NCBI RefSeq assembly: GCF_900111395.1 | Contig: NZ_FOHV01000012.1 | Coordinates: forward strand, 1-64,000 | Length of the DNA stretch: 64,000 nucleotides | DNA from: Thorsellia anophelis DSM 18579 | GTDB taxonomy: Bacteria; Pseudomonadota; Gammaproteobacteria; Enterobacterales; Thorselliaceae | Direction: 5' to 3' | Shown here: piece by piece, positions 28,747 to 38,296 of the stretch | How positions within the stretch are numbered: the stretch's first letter is position 1 | How the letters are laid out: every line of letters starts with the position of its first letter | Notes under the pieces: model-generated | The model's database searches: none | The model's input: the letters and a program-made list of their open reading frames with translations, nothing else | Told to the model about the DNA's origin: nothing | Position numbers and translations under genes: made by a program

Positions 28747-30975
28747 TTAATTTGCATCTGTTGATTTCGATTTTCTTGCCTTTGCTCTAGCTAAAGCTGC
28801 CTCTATTGCAAGTTCTTTAGCAGTTTTAATGTCACTATTTGCCTTATCATCAATATTTTGTGTATTAATATGTTCACTTTGTTTTAATTCATCTCTTTCA
28901 GATAATTGATTATTGACTATTTCGGCATTAATTGTTCTTTTAGCTTTAGCCCGTTCAATTGCTTCTTGAACTTTTGCCTTGCGTGGATCAATTTCAACTT
29001 TGGACGGTACTTCAGTTTCAAAGTCTCCACCTAGATTTGAACTATTTCTTGTAGCAGAATCATCCAAAATTGATGAATTCAGTGGAGCATTATCTATAGC
29101 GGCTTTATGAGTTCGCTTAGCCTTTGCCCTTTCTAAAGCAGCAGCGACTGCAAGCTTTCTTGGGTCTACAATTTCCATTTTTTCGGGCAACATTTTTCCT
29201 TCATCAAGTGTTGCAATGTTTCCTTGTAGAGGATCCTCAGACCTAGGCGTTATGTCTTTATTATTTAGCTGTGTTTTTTTTGCTCTAGCCCTTTCGATTG
29301 CAGCTTGCACTTTATTTTGACGTTCATCAACCTGGCTTGCCTGAATGTTATTGTCAATTTCACCGCCTATAGAAGGAGCTTCATTCAGAGTTCCAATTTG
29401 TTTTTCTACTGTCTTCTTCGCTTTAACTCTCGCTATTGCTGCCTCTATTGCAGATTTATCTTTTTCATTAATCTCAGTACTAATTTGCTTATGACGTGCC
29501 TCTCTAGCTATTTTTTCAGCTTCTAACCTAGCAAGCTTAGTTTCATAGCGCGCTTTAGCTTCTGCAGCTAATTTTTCCTCTGCATCCGTTTTTCTTATCA
29601 ACTGCTTTTCAATTTTGTAGTAATGAACAAGAGGAATATGGCTTGGGCAAACATATTCACAAGCACCACATTCAATACAATCAAATAAATTATATTCTTT
29701 TGATTTATCATGCTCACGTCCTTGCGCATACCAAAATAATTGCTGAGGTAATAATTGAGCAGGACAAACAGCTGCACATTCACCGCATCGAATACAGGGT
29801 TGTTCTTTTTTCACCTCACCTATTTCAAGAGAACTACGTGCTAAAAGGCAATTAGTCGTTTTAACAACGCTACTAAGTAAATTGATTGGATAGCCCATCA
29901 TAGGCCCGCCCATAATTATCGGTAACTGCTCATGTTTATCAAAATCATAATAGACCTGTTTCAATAAAGATTTAATAGGCGTACCTATACGAACCCAATA
30001 ATTAGCAGGCTCTATAAAATTCTGGCCAGCTAACGTCACAACCCTCTCAATTAAAGGCTCTCTATCAACAATCGCCCTTTTGATTGCAAAAAGCGTTCCT
30101 ACATTCAGCATTGATATGCCTATATCGCTTGCATGCTTACCTGAAGGTATTTCTTTACCTGTTAATAAAGTAACAAGCTGTTTTGCGCCTCCTGATGGAT
30201 ATTTTGTAGGTATTACGATTACTTTTGTTGCTAATCGGATAAGATCTATACGTGTATTTTCAAGTGCACTCTCAAGTGAGCTGATCGCCTCTGGTTTATT
30301 ATCCTCTATACCAATTAAGATTAATTTTGGATGCAAGATCTTCCTCACGATATCAAGACCGCGTATGAGTTCTTCCGAGTGTTCACGCATCAATCTATCA
30401 TCGGCACTGATAAAAGGTTCGCACTCAGCTGCATTGATAATTAAAGTATCTATCTCAATGCCATCTTGTTGATGATTTAATTTAATAGCTGTAGGAAACC
30501 CTGCCCCACCTAATCCAACTATGCCCTTTAGATGGATCTGCTCTACAATTTCTTCTGGCTTTGCAGTCAAATAATTAAATTCATCATAAGCGTATGGTTT
30601 GTCTTGTTTATCACTTTCAAGTAGGATTGCTAAGGTTTCCTCACTAAAATAAGTTGCACTAGGTTGTTTAACTATACCTTTGATGATTCCTGAAGTCGGT
30701 GCATGGATTGGAACTTGATTACCTAAACCAACCGTTAAAGGTTCACCTTTAAGCACATGCTGTCCTGCTTGAACGATGATTTCAGATTCATTACCTATGT
30801 GCTGGCTTAAAGGAATGCTATAGAAGTCAACTAATGGCAATCTTTTAATCTCATGTAAATTTGCAGGCGATTTATTCTCTGGAGGATGTACTCCACCATG
30901 AAAATCTGCAATCATTTTGCCTGATTTTTGTTTACGATTGATTTTATATTCGTTGAGTGTCTTAAATAAAAACAT
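28747..30975 (-). CDS. rsxC: Electron transport complex subunit RsxC/RnfC
   Basis: About 742 residues from the ATG at 30975, which shares a base with the rsxB stop (TAATG) and has GAGGG upstream. NADH/flavin-binding N-terminal domain (KGIVGLGGAGFPTAIK), two [4Fe-4S] motifs CIRCGECAAVCPAQ and CIECGACEYVCPSH, then a long charged C-terminal tail. The tail carries repeats of the type AAIERARAKK (five copies, about residues 515-740), a known feature of enteric RsxC that varies in number between species. Confidence 0.95.
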   Translation of the reverse strand: MFLFKTLNEYKINRKQKSGKMIADFHGGVHPPENKSPANLHEIKRLPLVDFYSIPLSQHIGNESEIIVQAGQHVLKGEPLTVGLGNQVPIHAPTSGIIKGIVKQPSATYFSEETLAILLESDKQDKPYAYDEFNYLTAKPEEIVEQIHLKGIVGLGGAGFPTAIKLNHQQDGIEIDTLIINAAECEPFISADDRLMREHSEELIRGLDIVRKILHPKLILIGIEDNKPEAISSLESALENTRIDLIRLATKVIVIPTKYPSGGAKQLVTLLTGKEIPSGKHASDIGISMLNVGTLFAIKRAIVDREPLIERVVTLAGQNFIEPANYWVRIGTPIKSLLKQVYYDFDKHEQLPIIMGGPMMGYPINLLSSVVKTTNCLLARSSLEIGEVKKEQPCIRCGECAAVCPAQLLPQQLFWYAQGREHDKSKEYNLFDCIECGACEYVCPSHIPLVHYYKIEKQLIRKTDAEEKLAAEAKARYETKLARLEAEKIAREARHKQISTEINEKDKSAIEAAIARVKAKKTVEKQIGTLNEAPSIGGEIDNNIQASQVDERQNKVQAAIERARAKKTQLNNKDITPRSEDPLQGNIATLDEGKMLPEKMEIVDPRKLAVAAALERAKAKRTHKAAIDNAPLNSSILDDSATRNSSNLGGDFETEVPSKVEIDPRKAKVQEAIERAKAKRTINAEIVNNQLSERDELKQSEHINTQNIDDKANSDIKTAKELAIEAALARAKARKSKSTDAN

Positions 30976-31646
30976 TATTGACAACCCTCATTAGTATTTT
31001 GAGAATTGTTATTGACTTGATTGTTCGTATCATCATCCGTTAAAGGCTTTGTGATGATTTCATCAATAGAAATTGCCGCTAGACTTTTAAATTTAAGCGC
31101 ACGCAATTCTTCTTTTGTTATCATGGTAATACAATTGGTAGGGCATGGAGCTACGCACAGGTCGCATCCTGTGCAGGCATCCGTAATGACAGTGTGCATT
31201 GCGCGAGTTGCTCCTACGATAGCATCAACAGGGCAAACTTGTATGCATTTAACGCAGCCTATACAATTATCTTCATCAATATAAGCAACCTTTTTAACTG
31301 GTTCAGCTACTGCACCTTCTCCTATCGGTTGCGGGTCTACCCCTAATAATTCCGCTATTTTTAACATAACTTGCTCGCCACCTGGGGCACATTTATTGAT
31401 TGCCTCGCCTTGCTCACCAACCGCTTGTGCATAGGGTTTACAACCAGGATAGCCACATTGAGCGCATTGACTTTGTGGAAGCAGTGCATCAATTTTATCA
31501 ACGATAGGATCACCAGTAACAAAAAAACGTTTCGCGGCATATCCTAAAATAGCACCACAAACTAACGCTAAAAAGGATAATGCAATAATTGCGATTGCTA
31601 AATTTTCGACAAAAAAAGTGAAGAGCACATTCAGCTGTATATTCAT
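30975..31646 (-). CDS. rsxB: Electron transport complex subunit RsxB/RnfB (ferredoxin)
   Basis: 223 residues. N-terminal membrane helix ([23 protein letters not shown]), a Fe-S domain with [15 protein letters not shown], then two ferredoxin motifs [15 protein letters not shown] and [15 protein letters not shown]. The tail is Asn/Gln/Asp-rich. Stop and start overlap with the neighbours: the start coincides with the rsxA stop and the end shares bases with the rsxC start, so the three are translationally linked. Confidence 0.96.
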   Translation of the reverse strand: MNIQLNVLFTFFVENLAIAIIALSFLALVCGAILGYAAKRFFVTGDPIVDKIDALLPQSQCAQCGYPGCKPYAQAVGEQGEAINKCAPGGEQVMLKIAELLGVDPQPIGEGAVAEPVKKVAYIDEDNCIGCVKCIQVCPVDAIVGATRAMHTVITDACTGCDLCVAPCPTNCITMITKEELRALKFKSLAAISIDEIITKPLTDDDTNNQVNNNSQNTNEGCQ

Positions 31647-32227
31647 TAAAATTTGACCAAACCTGTAAAACCCATAAATGCAAGTGACATCAAGCCAGCT
31701 GTAACTAGAGCTATAGATGAACCTTTAAAGGCGGCAGGCACATCTGATATTGCTATACGCTCTCTAATTGCAGCAAATAAAATCATAACTAAAGAGAAAC
31801 CAACAGCAGCAGAAAAACCAAACACTGCAGACTCTAAAAATGTATGCATCTGTGTAATATTGAGCAAAGCCACACCCAAAACTGCACAATTAGTTGTGAT
31901 TAATGGCAAAAATATCCCTAATACCCGATACAATACTGGACTTGTTTTTTTAACCATCATTTCAGTAAACTGAACAATAACAGCAATAATTAATATAAAC
32001 GCAAAAGTCCTAAGATAGGCTAAGTCAAATGGAATTAAAATATAGTATTCAAGAGCCCAAGAACTAATCGATGCCATCGTTAAAACAAATGTCGTTGCAA
32101 ACCCCATACCAACTGCACTAGAAAACTTTTTAGATACTCCCATGAAAGGACAGAGTCCTAAAAATTTAATCAATACAAAGTTGTTAACTAAGACTGTTGA
32201 GATAAATAGTAGTAGGTAATGAGTCAT
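31646..32227 (-). CDS. rsxA: Electron transport complex subunit RsxA/RnfA
   Basis: 193 residues, the normal length. Six membrane helices; conserved [27 protein letters not shown] and [16 protein letters not shown] with the metal-centre cysteines. First gene of rsxABCDGE-ubiG. In E. coli the complex keeps SoxR reduced; in other bacteria it couples ferredoxin/NADH redox to ion pumping. Which direction works here cannot be read from sequence. Confidence 0.97.
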   Translation of the reverse strand: MTHYLLLFISTVLVNNFVLIKFLGLCPFMGVSKKFSSAVGMGFATTFVLTMASISSWALEYYILIPFDLAYLRTFAFILIIAVIVQFTEMMVKKTSPVLYRVLGIFLPLITTNCAVLGVALLNITQMHTFLESAVFGFSAAVGFSLVMILFAAIRERIAISDVPAAFKGSSIALVTAGLMSLAFMGFTGLVKF

Positions 32228-32321
32228 TTTTGATTACTCGATTGGCTGTTCGTTGTATCAAGTTAGGATTTATAAACTATCAACATAATGTTTATAATAA
32301 TTTAACTTTGAATATAATCGA

Positions 32322-32360
32322 AATAAAAAAGGATTAGCGCTGTTATCCATTGCTAATCCT
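32322..32360 (-). terminator. Rho-independent terminator of bamD
   Basis: Stem AGGATTAGC (32330-32338) / GCTAATCCT (32352-32360) with a 13-nt loop. On the minus strand it is followed by TTTTTATTT, just after the bamD stop. Confidence 0.85.
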
Positions 32361-32380
32361 CTTCTTCAGTTTAAAAATAA

Positions 32381-33130
32381 TTAAATTGGATTAGCATCCC
32401 TAAGCGCTGCTGCTTTATCAGCTTGCTCATTTAAATTAAGCTGTCTATATGCGTTTTCAAGTAAAGCAAGTGCTTTACGTGTTGATTCGGTATCAGGATA
32501 ATCTTTCAACATTTGTTCAACTCTATTTACTACAGCAACATACGCACCACGTTTATGATAATATTCTACTACTGATAACTGATGGCGAGCTACTCTTTCT
32601 TTAAGAGCAACCATGCGTTTATAGCTATCTGCAGCAAATTCACTTTCAGGGAACTCATAGACTAAGCGATTAAAATCAGCAAATGCTGCTTTTGCATGTT
32701 TTGGGTCTCTATCTGATCTATCAACCCATAACCAACGCTGAAGAGTATTATCATCAAGAGCCATGTTTGTTAGTCCCTTGAGGTAAAGGACATAATCTAA
32801 TTTTGGATGCGTCGGATTTAATCTTTCAAATCGCTCTATAGCAGCTTGTGCTAAAGGATATTCCCCAGACTTATAGTAAGCATAAATTAGATCAATCTGC
32901 GTTTGTTGAGAATACTCACCAAATGGATAACGTGTATCTAGCGCTTCTAATTGCTTAATTGCCTCTCGGTAATCTCCCGCTTTAAGTGCTACTTGTGCTT
33001 CAGCATAAAGTTCTGATGCAGGCACGTCGGCAACTTCCTCTTTTTTACTTGAACAACCAATCAAAGCTGTACTAACAGCACCAATAATTAAAACAGTACT
33101 TATTTTTTTCAAAAAAGTTTTTTTGATCAT
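32381..33130 (-). CDS. bamD: Outer membrane assembly lipoprotein BamD
   Basis: About 249 residues from the ATG at 33130. This start gives a normal lipoprotein signal: KK-rich n-region, hydrophobic core and lipobox LIGC with Cys26; in-frame starts farther upstream would add a long non-signal extension. TPR-like repeats follow ([66 protein letters not shown]). BamD scaffolds BamC/E on BamA for beta-barrel insertion. Essential in E. coli; here followed by a terminator. Confidence 0.95.
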   Translation of the reverse strand: MIKKTFLKKISTVLIIGAVSTALIGCSSKKEEVADVPASELYAEAQVALKAGDYREAIKQLEALDTRYPFGEYSQQTQIDLIYAYYKSGEYPLAQAAIERFERLNPTHPKLDYVLYLKGLTNMALDDNTLQRWLWVDRSDRDPKHAKAAFADFNRLVYEFPESEFAADSYKRMVALKERVARHQLSVVEYYHKRGAYVAVVNRVEQMLKDYPDTESTRKALALLENAYRQLNLNEQADKAAALRDANPI

Positions 33131-33566
33131 ATCTGGCTCGTTTATTGTGTCCATAAGATAAAGATAACTCATTTTAGTGTCATCAAAATAAATGTAAGAG
33201 ATTTTTATCTTGGCAAAAATGTTAATCAATACTTATGCTATCGCAATAAGTATAATATACTTGTTTAATATCATTTTCTCTTTCAGTTTAGCATAATTAT
33301 AAAGCTATTTACAAAAATCATTTTAATCTGATTTAACGTCCCCTCACTCACTATGCTTTTAAGTATTATAAACAGCAAGTTAAGCCCAATCATCCCATAA
33401 GCAGAAATCTATTTTCAAGAGCGTAACCTAATTAATTTTAATCTGCAATTAATTAGATTTAGTTGTGGTAAATGAAATCAACAATTGATATATAAGTTGA
33501 TATATTTTATAGAAAAGATTGATTTATGATGGGATGATATTTATTTCATTTATAAATAATCCATAT
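33131..33566. other. Upstream region of bamD
   Basis: Non-coding, AT-rich. It should contain the bamD promoter. No gene or strong hairpin recognised apart from the one annotated at its right edge. Confidence 0.5.
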
Positions 33567-33600
33567 GGGTTAATGCAACCACTAGCACTAGCATTAACCC
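33567..33600 (-). terminator. Hairpin after the first substrate-binding protein gene
   Basis: Perfect 10-bp stem GGGTTAATGC / GCATTAACCC with a 14-nt loop, 10 bases after the stop codon. The following minus-strand sequence (ATATGGATTATTTAT) has only a weak T-run, so termination efficiency is uncertain. Confidence 0.5.
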
Positions 33601-33610
33601 AATCTGTGAA

Positions 33611-34606
33611 TTATTCAATAATTTTTGTCGCTCTTGAAAGTAAGTCATCGGAAAGCACAATACCTTGCTCCTGTGCTGCTTTTTTGTTAACAATTAATTC
33701 TAATTGGTCAGTACCTTGCACTGCTAGTTCCCCTACTTTCTCTCCGCGAAGGATACGAGCTACCATTTTGCCCGATTGTTTTCCATGCTCGTAATAATTT
33801 ATACCTAATGAAGCAATGGCACCTCTAGTTACACTATCGGCATCTGCTGCAATTAAGGGTAAATCCATTTGATTACCTATTTTCACTAATGATTCATAGG
33901 CTGAAACAACATTATTGTCTGTACTAGTATAAATGACATCAACCTTTCCCACCAAACTTTGTGCTGCAGGCCCAACATCCACACTTCTTGGCGCTGCTAC
34001 ATCGATTAGTGTCATTCCATAATTCGGAAGTAGCTCTCTCATCTTATTGACTACTCCAGCAGAGTTTGCTTCACCAGGATTAAAGACAATACCAACAGTT
34101 TTTGCTTCTGGAACAATTTTTTGAATTAATTCTATCTGTTTGTTTATATCTAACTCGTCAGTTACACCAGTAATATTAGTCCCATTAGCATCAAGTGATT
34201 TGACTAATTGAGCAGCAACTGGGTCAGTAATTCCTGAAAAAACAATAGGAATATCTTTAGTTACTGATGCTACAGCTTGTGCTGACGGAGTGGCAATAGG
34301 CACGATTACATTTGGATTATTCCCTACAAAGTTACGAGCAATTTGTGCTGCTGTGCCTACATTTCCCTGTGCGGATTGATAGTCCCATTTCAAATTTTTA
34401 CCTTCCTCAAAGCCTTCTAAAGCTAGTTGATCTTTCACACCATCACGGATGCTATTGAGCGCAGGATGATCTACAATTGCTGTTACAGAAACAGAATAAG
34501 TCTCAGCCTGAGCTATTGATGAAAATAAAGCCCCAGTGCTTAAAATAGTTAATACCGTAACGTTCAATAATTTTGCCGTAAGTTTAGTCATAAATGCCTC
34601 TATCAA
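33611..34606 (-). CDS. ABC transporter substrate-binding protein (PF04392 type), copy 1
   Basis: 331 residues. N-terminal signal peptide (LLNVTVLTILSTGALFSSIAQA) then the two-lobe periplasmic binding fold of the TrpX/ABC_sub_bind family: VTAIVDHPALNSIRDGVKDQL, IVPIATPSAQAVASVTKDIPIVFSGITDPV, TVGIVFNPGEANS, DVIYTSTDNNVVSAYESLVK. Family members bind aromatic amino acids or other small solutes for type I importers. No permease or ATPase gene is adjacent. It follows a close paralogue on the same strand; the two are separated by 392 bases and share most motifs. Confidence 0.88.
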   Translation of the reverse strand: MIEAFMTKLTAKLLNVTVLTILSTGALFSSIAQAETYSVSVTAIVDHPALNSIRDGVKDQLALEGFEEGKNLKWDYQSAQGNVGTAAQIARNFVGNNPNVIVPIATPSAQAVASVTKDIPIVFSGITDPVAAQLVKSLDANGTNITGVTDELDINKQIELIQKIVPEAKTVGIVFNPGEANSAGVVNKMRELLPNYGMTLIDVAAPRSVDVGPAAQSLVGKVDVIYTSTDNNVVSAYESLVKIGNQMDLPLIAADADSVTRGAIASLGINYYEHGKQSGKMVARILRGEKVGELAVQGTDQLELIVNKKAAQEQGIVLSDDLLSRATKIIE

Positions 34607-34998
34607 GTTAACAGATGAAAATCTAATCCTTGTTAATCCGTATCTAATTTACTTAGATTGTATGTACTAGTGAGCTAGTTTTCAAGTTTTATTTTATTGA
34701 ATTTGACTTTAACCAATAATAACAATCAAATAGCAGTGAATAAACTTTCATCCCATAACAAAACATATCTATAATTTGAGAATTAAAATTGATATACCCC
34801 CTATCTTGACATAGAGGGTTTATTTAAAAGTAATTGCTTTAAAAGCGATTTCAAAAGCAAAAATATTGGTAAACATGGAAGGTAAAATGAGACAAAAAAT
34901 CAACTAGTCGAGATCAATATAATTTTTAACCTAGAAATATACTCCTCTTGCCTAATTTATGGCAAGAGGAGAAAAAGATAATACAACTCACTCATACA
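34607..34998. other. Intergenic region between the tandem binding-protein genes
   Basis: 392 bases without a gene. It holds a hairpin near the right end (annotated separately). It presumably contains a promoter for copy 1. No riboswitch-like pattern is recognised. Confidence 0.5.
34944..34969 (-). terminator. Hairpin after the second substrate-binding protein gene
   Basis: Perfect 9-bp stem CCTCTTGCC / GGCAAGAGG with an 8-nt loop, 30 bases after the copy 2 stop. No T-run follows on the minus strand, so it could equally protect the mRNA end. Confidence 0.45.
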
Positions 34999-35976
34999 TT
35001 ATTCTAAAACTTGTGCTGCCTCAGCAATCAGTGCATCGGATAATTCAACACCTTGGGCCTTTGCTGCGGTTTTATTGAGAAAAAGTTCTACTTTTTCGCT
35101 TGTTTGTGGCGCTATATCCCCTGCTTTTTCACCATTTATTATCCTTACTGCTATCTTGCCTGCTTGATGGCCTAGATCGAAATAATTTACACCTAATGCG
35201 GCGATTGCTCCACGTTTCACACTATCTGTGTCAGCAGCTACTAAAGGAATTTTTGCTTCATTCCCTACTTTAACTAAAGACTCATAAGCAGACACTACAT
35301 TGTTATCAGTGTTAGTGTAAATAACATCGACTTTACCAACTAAGCTTTGAGCTGCTGAAGTAACATCAATAGTTCTTGGCGCGGCAGCTTCAACTAAGCT
35401 CATACCATGTTTAGGTAATATATCTTGAAGTTGTTTCACAACAATCGCAGAGTTAGCTTCACTTGGGTTATAGACAATTCCAATGTTTTTTGCATTTGGT
35501 ACAACTTTTTTAATTAACTCAACTTGTTTTTCTAGTTCCAAGGCATCAGAAACACCAGTTATATTTGTACCTGATGGTTCCCAAGAAGGCACTAACTGTG
35601 CTTCAACAGGATCTGTCACAGCAAGAAAAATCAGCGGAACCTCTTTTGTTGCTGCTGCTACTGCCTGTGCTGAGGGTGTGCCTATTGCAACTATTGCATT
35701 AGGTTCATTACCGATAAAGTTACGAGCTATTTGAGTAGCAGTCGAAGTATTGTTTTGAGCAGATTGGAACTCCCAAGTTAAATTTTTCTCGGGATCAAAT
35801 CCTGCTTCTAATAATGCAGCTTTAACACCGTCACGAGCATTATCGAGTGCTGGATGTTCAACAATTGATACAACAGAAACAGCGCTATCCGCCAATGCAG
35901 AAAATGTTACAGAGCTTAATGCTAAAGCTATACCTGAAAACAACGTTTTTAAACCTAGGACTTTCAATTTATTCAT
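34999..35976 (-). CDS. ABC transporter substrate-binding protein (PF04392 type), copy 2
   Basis: 325 residues, paralogue of the preceding gene. Signal peptide LKTLFSGIALALSSVTFSALA. Same family motifs: VSIVEHPALDNARDGVKAALLEAGF, IVAIGTPSAQAVAAATKEVPLIFLAVTDPV, NIGIVYNPSEANS, DVIYTNTDNNVVSAYESLVKVG. Differences from copy 1 cluster in the ligand-side segment SWEPSGTNITGVSDALELEKQVEL versus SLDANGTNITGVTDELDINKQIEL. As for copy 1, there is no transporter gene nearby. Divergent from rluC. Confidence 0.88.
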   Translation of the reverse strand: MNKLKVLGLKTLFSGIALALSSVTFSALADSAVSVVSIVEHPALDNARDGVKAALLEAGFDPEKNLTWEFQSAQNNTSTATQIARNFIGNEPNAIVAIGTPSAQAVAAATKEVPLIFLAVTDPVEAQLVPSWEPSGTNITGVSDALELEKQVELIKKVVPNAKNIGIVYNPSEANSAIVVKQLQDILPKHGMSLVEAAAPRTIDVTSAAQSLVGKVDVIYTNTDNNVVSAYESLVKVGNEAKIPLVAADTDSVKRGAIAALGVNYFDLGHQAGKIAVRIINGEKAGDIAPQTSEKVELFLNKTAAKAQGVELSDALIAEAAQVLE

Positions 35977-36233
35977 AACACACCTCTAAATAAAATTAAG
36001 ATAAAATTATCGCTGCAACAATCTAAGAAATACTGAGTAAATAGCTACGATGAATACTGTATAGATGTTGAAAGATTAAAAAGATAGCGTCACTTTGATT
36101 AAACATTTAAACAAAAGTTGACACCAACAAAAGAATTTATGCCATTAAAAACCAATTGCGGTATATAATGTTCGAGACTCTAACAAATTTTAGACTTACT
36201 TAACACTTTCACAAGAACTAATAAAGACTATTT

Positions 36234-37205
36234 ATGAATAACGCCCAAAATGTAAACAAAATGATACACAATAGTGTGCAAATGATCGAAATTGACAGCG
36301 ACCAAGCAGGACAAAGACTCGATAATTTTCTACTTGCCAAGTTAAAAGGCGTACCTAAAAGTTTAGTCTACAGGATCATCAGAAAGGGTGAAGTACGTGT
36401 AAATAAAGGTAGGACTAAGCCCGAATACAAAATAATGGAACATGATACCATCCGAATTCCACCGATTCATATGGAAGAAAAATCAACATCTTCAATATCT
36501 CAAAATTTAAATAAAGTATCTGAACTTGAAAATCAGATCCTGTTTGAAGATGAACATATTATCATTTTAAATAAACCTTCTGGTCTTGCAGTTCATGGCG
36601 GTAGTGGATTGCAATTTGGCGCTATTGAAGCGCTTCGTTCACTAAGACCAACAGCAAAGTTTTTAGAGTTAGTGCATCGCCTCGATAGAGATACTTCTGG
36701 TATTTTATTAATTGCCAAAAAACGTTCAGCTTTACGTCATTTACATGAACAGCTGAGAAATAAACAAATGCAAAAGCATTATCTTGCTTTAGTTCGTGGT
36801 ATTTGGCCATCACACGTAAAAGTGATTGAAGCACCGCTACTTAAAAATATTCTGCAAAGTGGAGAAAGAGTTGTTAAAGTAAGTTCTGATGGAAAACCGT
36901 CAGAAACTCGATTCAAAGTAGAAGAGCGCTTTGGATTTGCAACACTGGTGAGGGCAACACCTGTGACAGGTCGTACCCACCAAATTAGAGTCCATACTCT
37001 CCATGCTGGGCACCCAATTGCATTAGATCCTAGATATGGTGATTTAGCATTTGATGAGAAAATGCAAGCTTATGGTTTGAAGCGTTTGTTCCTCCATGCT
37101 TATCAACTTAAATTTATCCACCCTGCTACTCTCGAGACCATTCAATTTGATGCGCCTTTAGACTGCACATTAAAAACAGTACTAAGTAAACTAAGAGAGA
37201 GCTAA
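36234..37205 (+). CDS. rluC: 23S rRNA pseudouridine synthase RluC
   Basis: 323 residues (E. coli 319). Makes pseudouridines 955, 2504 and 2580 of 23S rRNA. N-terminal S4 RNA-binding domain (about 25-80: QRLDNFLLAKLKGVPKSLVYRIIRKGEVRVN), then catalytic domain with HRLDRDTSG, Asp151 being the nucleophile, and the conserved VTGRTHQIRVH. Its usual divergent partner rne is not here; the divergent neighbour is a binding-protein gene. Confidence 0.94.
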   Translation: MNNAQNVNKMIHNSVQMIEIDSDQAGQRLDNFLLAKLKGVPKSLVYRIIRKGEVRVNKGRTKPEYKIMEHDTIRIPPIHMEEKSTSSISQNLNKVSELENQILFEDEHIIILNKPSGLAVHGGSGLQFGAIEALRSLRPTAKFLELVHRLDRDTSGILLIAKKRSALRHLHEQLRNKQMQKHYLALVRGIWPSHVKVIEAPLLKNILQSGERVVKVSSDGKPSETRFKVEERFGFATLVRATPVTGRTHQIRVHTLHAGHPIALDPRYGDLAFDEKMQAYGLKRLFLHAYQLKFIHPATLETIQFDAPLDCTLKTVLSKLRES

Positions 37206-37228
37206 TTTTTCCCATTTCTTTTTTATAC

Positions 37229-37268
37229 AAATTATTAGTTTAATTTCAATAAATTAAACTAATAATTT
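37229..37268 (+). terminator. AT-rich perfect inverted repeat after rluC
   Basis: 18-bp perfect repeat (37229-37246 and 37251-37268) with a 4-nt loop CAAT, about 25 bases after the rluC stop. The AT-rich stem ends in TTTTA, so it can work as a terminator, but stability is modest. Confidence 0.55.
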
Positions 37269-37423
37269 TAACTACCAAAATTGTGTAACTTGCAATAAAT
37301 GACTTTTATTTAAATTTTCTTACACTTTTCACCTTGTATCTTTACAACAAAATACAGATAATGAATAGGTCTTTTATTTACTTATTTAGCATTAATAAAA
37401 TGAGTAACAAAAAGACATAGCCC

Positions 37424-37491
37424 GATACTTGATGTATCTGCGAGAGAACAAAGCCATTAAAATAACTGGCTTTGAGTTAAAAGGATTTAAC
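37424..37491 (+). ncRNA. Cluster of three consecutive hairpins, possible structured RNA
   Basis: GATAC/GTATC (37424-37438), AAAGCCA/TGGCTTT (37450-37473) and GTTAAA/TTTAAC (37476-37491) follow one another with short linkers. None is followed by a T-run. Could be part of the mdtJI leader or an independent RNA; no known family is recognised. Confidence 0.3.
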
Positions 37492-37558
37492 ATAACTTTC
37501 ATGGAGGCTTTTTAATCTGCAACGAAGAGAAGCAAGACCGCAGATAAATCGCATAAAT

Positions 37559-37720
37559 ATGTATACCCACATTAGAAGTTTACACTTCATCCCTTTGGAT
37601 ATTATAGTTACCAAATGTTATATTCATTTAAATATAATCAGAGGTTATCTAGCTTTTAAAAAGCATAAAAATATTCTATCTATATTTTCAAGTGAACATC
37701 ATTGGCGTAATGCACTTTAG
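37559..37720 (+). CDS. Possible upstream ORF (53 codons) in the mdtJI leader
   Basis: Open frame starting MYTHIRSLHFIPLDIIV, ending WRNAL, on the mdtJI strand 144 bases before mdtJ. No good SD precedes its ATG, so translation is unproven. The stop codon lies inside a small hairpin (GCAC TTTA GTGC, 37712-37723). Annotated because a leader ORF (mdtU) has been reported upstream of mdtJI in E. coli; I cannot compare the two sequences. Confidence 0.3.
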   Translation: MYTHIRSLHFIPLDIIVTKCYIHLNIIRGYLAFKKHKNILSIFSSEHHWRNAL

Positions 37721-37759
37721 TGCTTTTAGCATTTATTGATCCACACAAATTAAAATCTA

Positions 37760-37805
37760 AACTATTTAAATAGGCTTTATATTCACCTATTTAATTATAG
37801 TTTTT
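37760..37805 (+). promoter_or_regulatory. Terminator-like hairpin in the mdtJI leader
   Basis: AACTATTTAAATAGG (37760-37774) pairs with CCTATTTAA...TATAGTT (37786-37802) with a 2-nt bulge, and T residues follow (37801-37805). It lies about 60 bases before the mdtJ ATG on the same strand, the position expected for a conditional terminator. Confidence 0.5.
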
Positions 37806-37835
37806 AATAATTAAAATATTTATAAATATAATTAT

Positions 37836-37848
37836 GAAGCTACGCTTC
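37836..37848 (+). promoter_or_regulatory. Small hairpin next to the mdtJ ribosome-binding site
   Basis: GAAGC TAC GCTTC, a perfect 5-bp stem, ending 5 bases before TTTGGAG, the SD of mdtJ (37852-37857). Confidence 0.5.
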
Positions 37849-37863
37849 TATTTGGAGTAAAAA

Positions 37864-38205
37864 ATGATTTATTGGTTATTTTTATTTTTAGCCATTGTAT
37901 TTGAAGTAATCGGTACCCTTTCAATGAAATGGGCTAGTGTATCAACTGGATATGCCGGTTATGTTATTATGCTTGTTATGATTGCAATTTCATATATTTT
38001 CTTATCTTTTTCAGTTAAAAAAATTGACCTAGGCGTTGCATATGCGCTTTGGGAAGGAATAGGACTACTATTAATCACAACTTTCAGCGTGATTTATTTT
38101 GATGAATCTTTAACATTAATAAAAGTAATTGGATTAACAACATTAGTTGCCGGCATTGCATTAATAAAATCAGGCACAGCCAAAGCAAAAAATGAGAACA
38201 ATTAA
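37864..38205 (+). CDS. mdtJ: Spermidine export protein MdtJ (SMR family)
   Basis: 113 residues (E. coli 121). Four membrane helices. Family key Glu in [15 protein letters not shown], and the MdtJ-specific stretches [22 protein letters not shown] and [13 protein letters not shown] are very close to E. coli MdtJ. Works as a heterodimer with MdtI to excrete spermidine. First gene of mdtJI; SD TTTGGAG is well placed. In E. coli expression rises with spermidine. Confidence 0.93.
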   Translation: MIYWLFLFLAIVFEVIGTLSMKWASVSTGYAGYVIMLVMIAISYIFLSFSVKKIDLGVAYALWEGIGLLLITTFSVIYFDESLTLIKVIGLTTLVAGIALIKSGTAKAKNENN

Positions 38206-38296
38206 AATTATATTTTCCTAATTTAGGATATGTATAAATAATTATAACTAAGAATTATAACTAAATAAAAATTTAAAATATTATTAAGGAGTCATT

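Larger units (their letters stand above)
37206..37863. other. Long structured region upstream of mdtJI
   Basis: 658 bases between rluC and mdtJ. Contains, in order, the rluC-end inverted repeat, three successive small hairpins at 37424-37491, a possible 53-codon upstream reading frame, a terminator-like hairpin and a hairpin near the mdtJ ribosome-binding site (annotated separately). Confidence 0.7.

Noticed and set aside
30080-30472. 130-codon frame antisense to rsxC
   Set aside because: Falls inside the conserved RsxC coding region; no supporting signal.
33611-35976. A pseudogene or assembly duplication of one binding protein
   Set aside because: The copies differ in signal peptide and many internal residues and both frames are intact.
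37206-37863. Guanidine (ykkC-type) riboswitch upstream of an SMR gene pair
   Set aside because: The proteins match MdtJ and MdtI rather than Gdx/SugE, and no conserved ykkC, mini-ykkC (ACGR loops) or ykkC-III pattern could be found.
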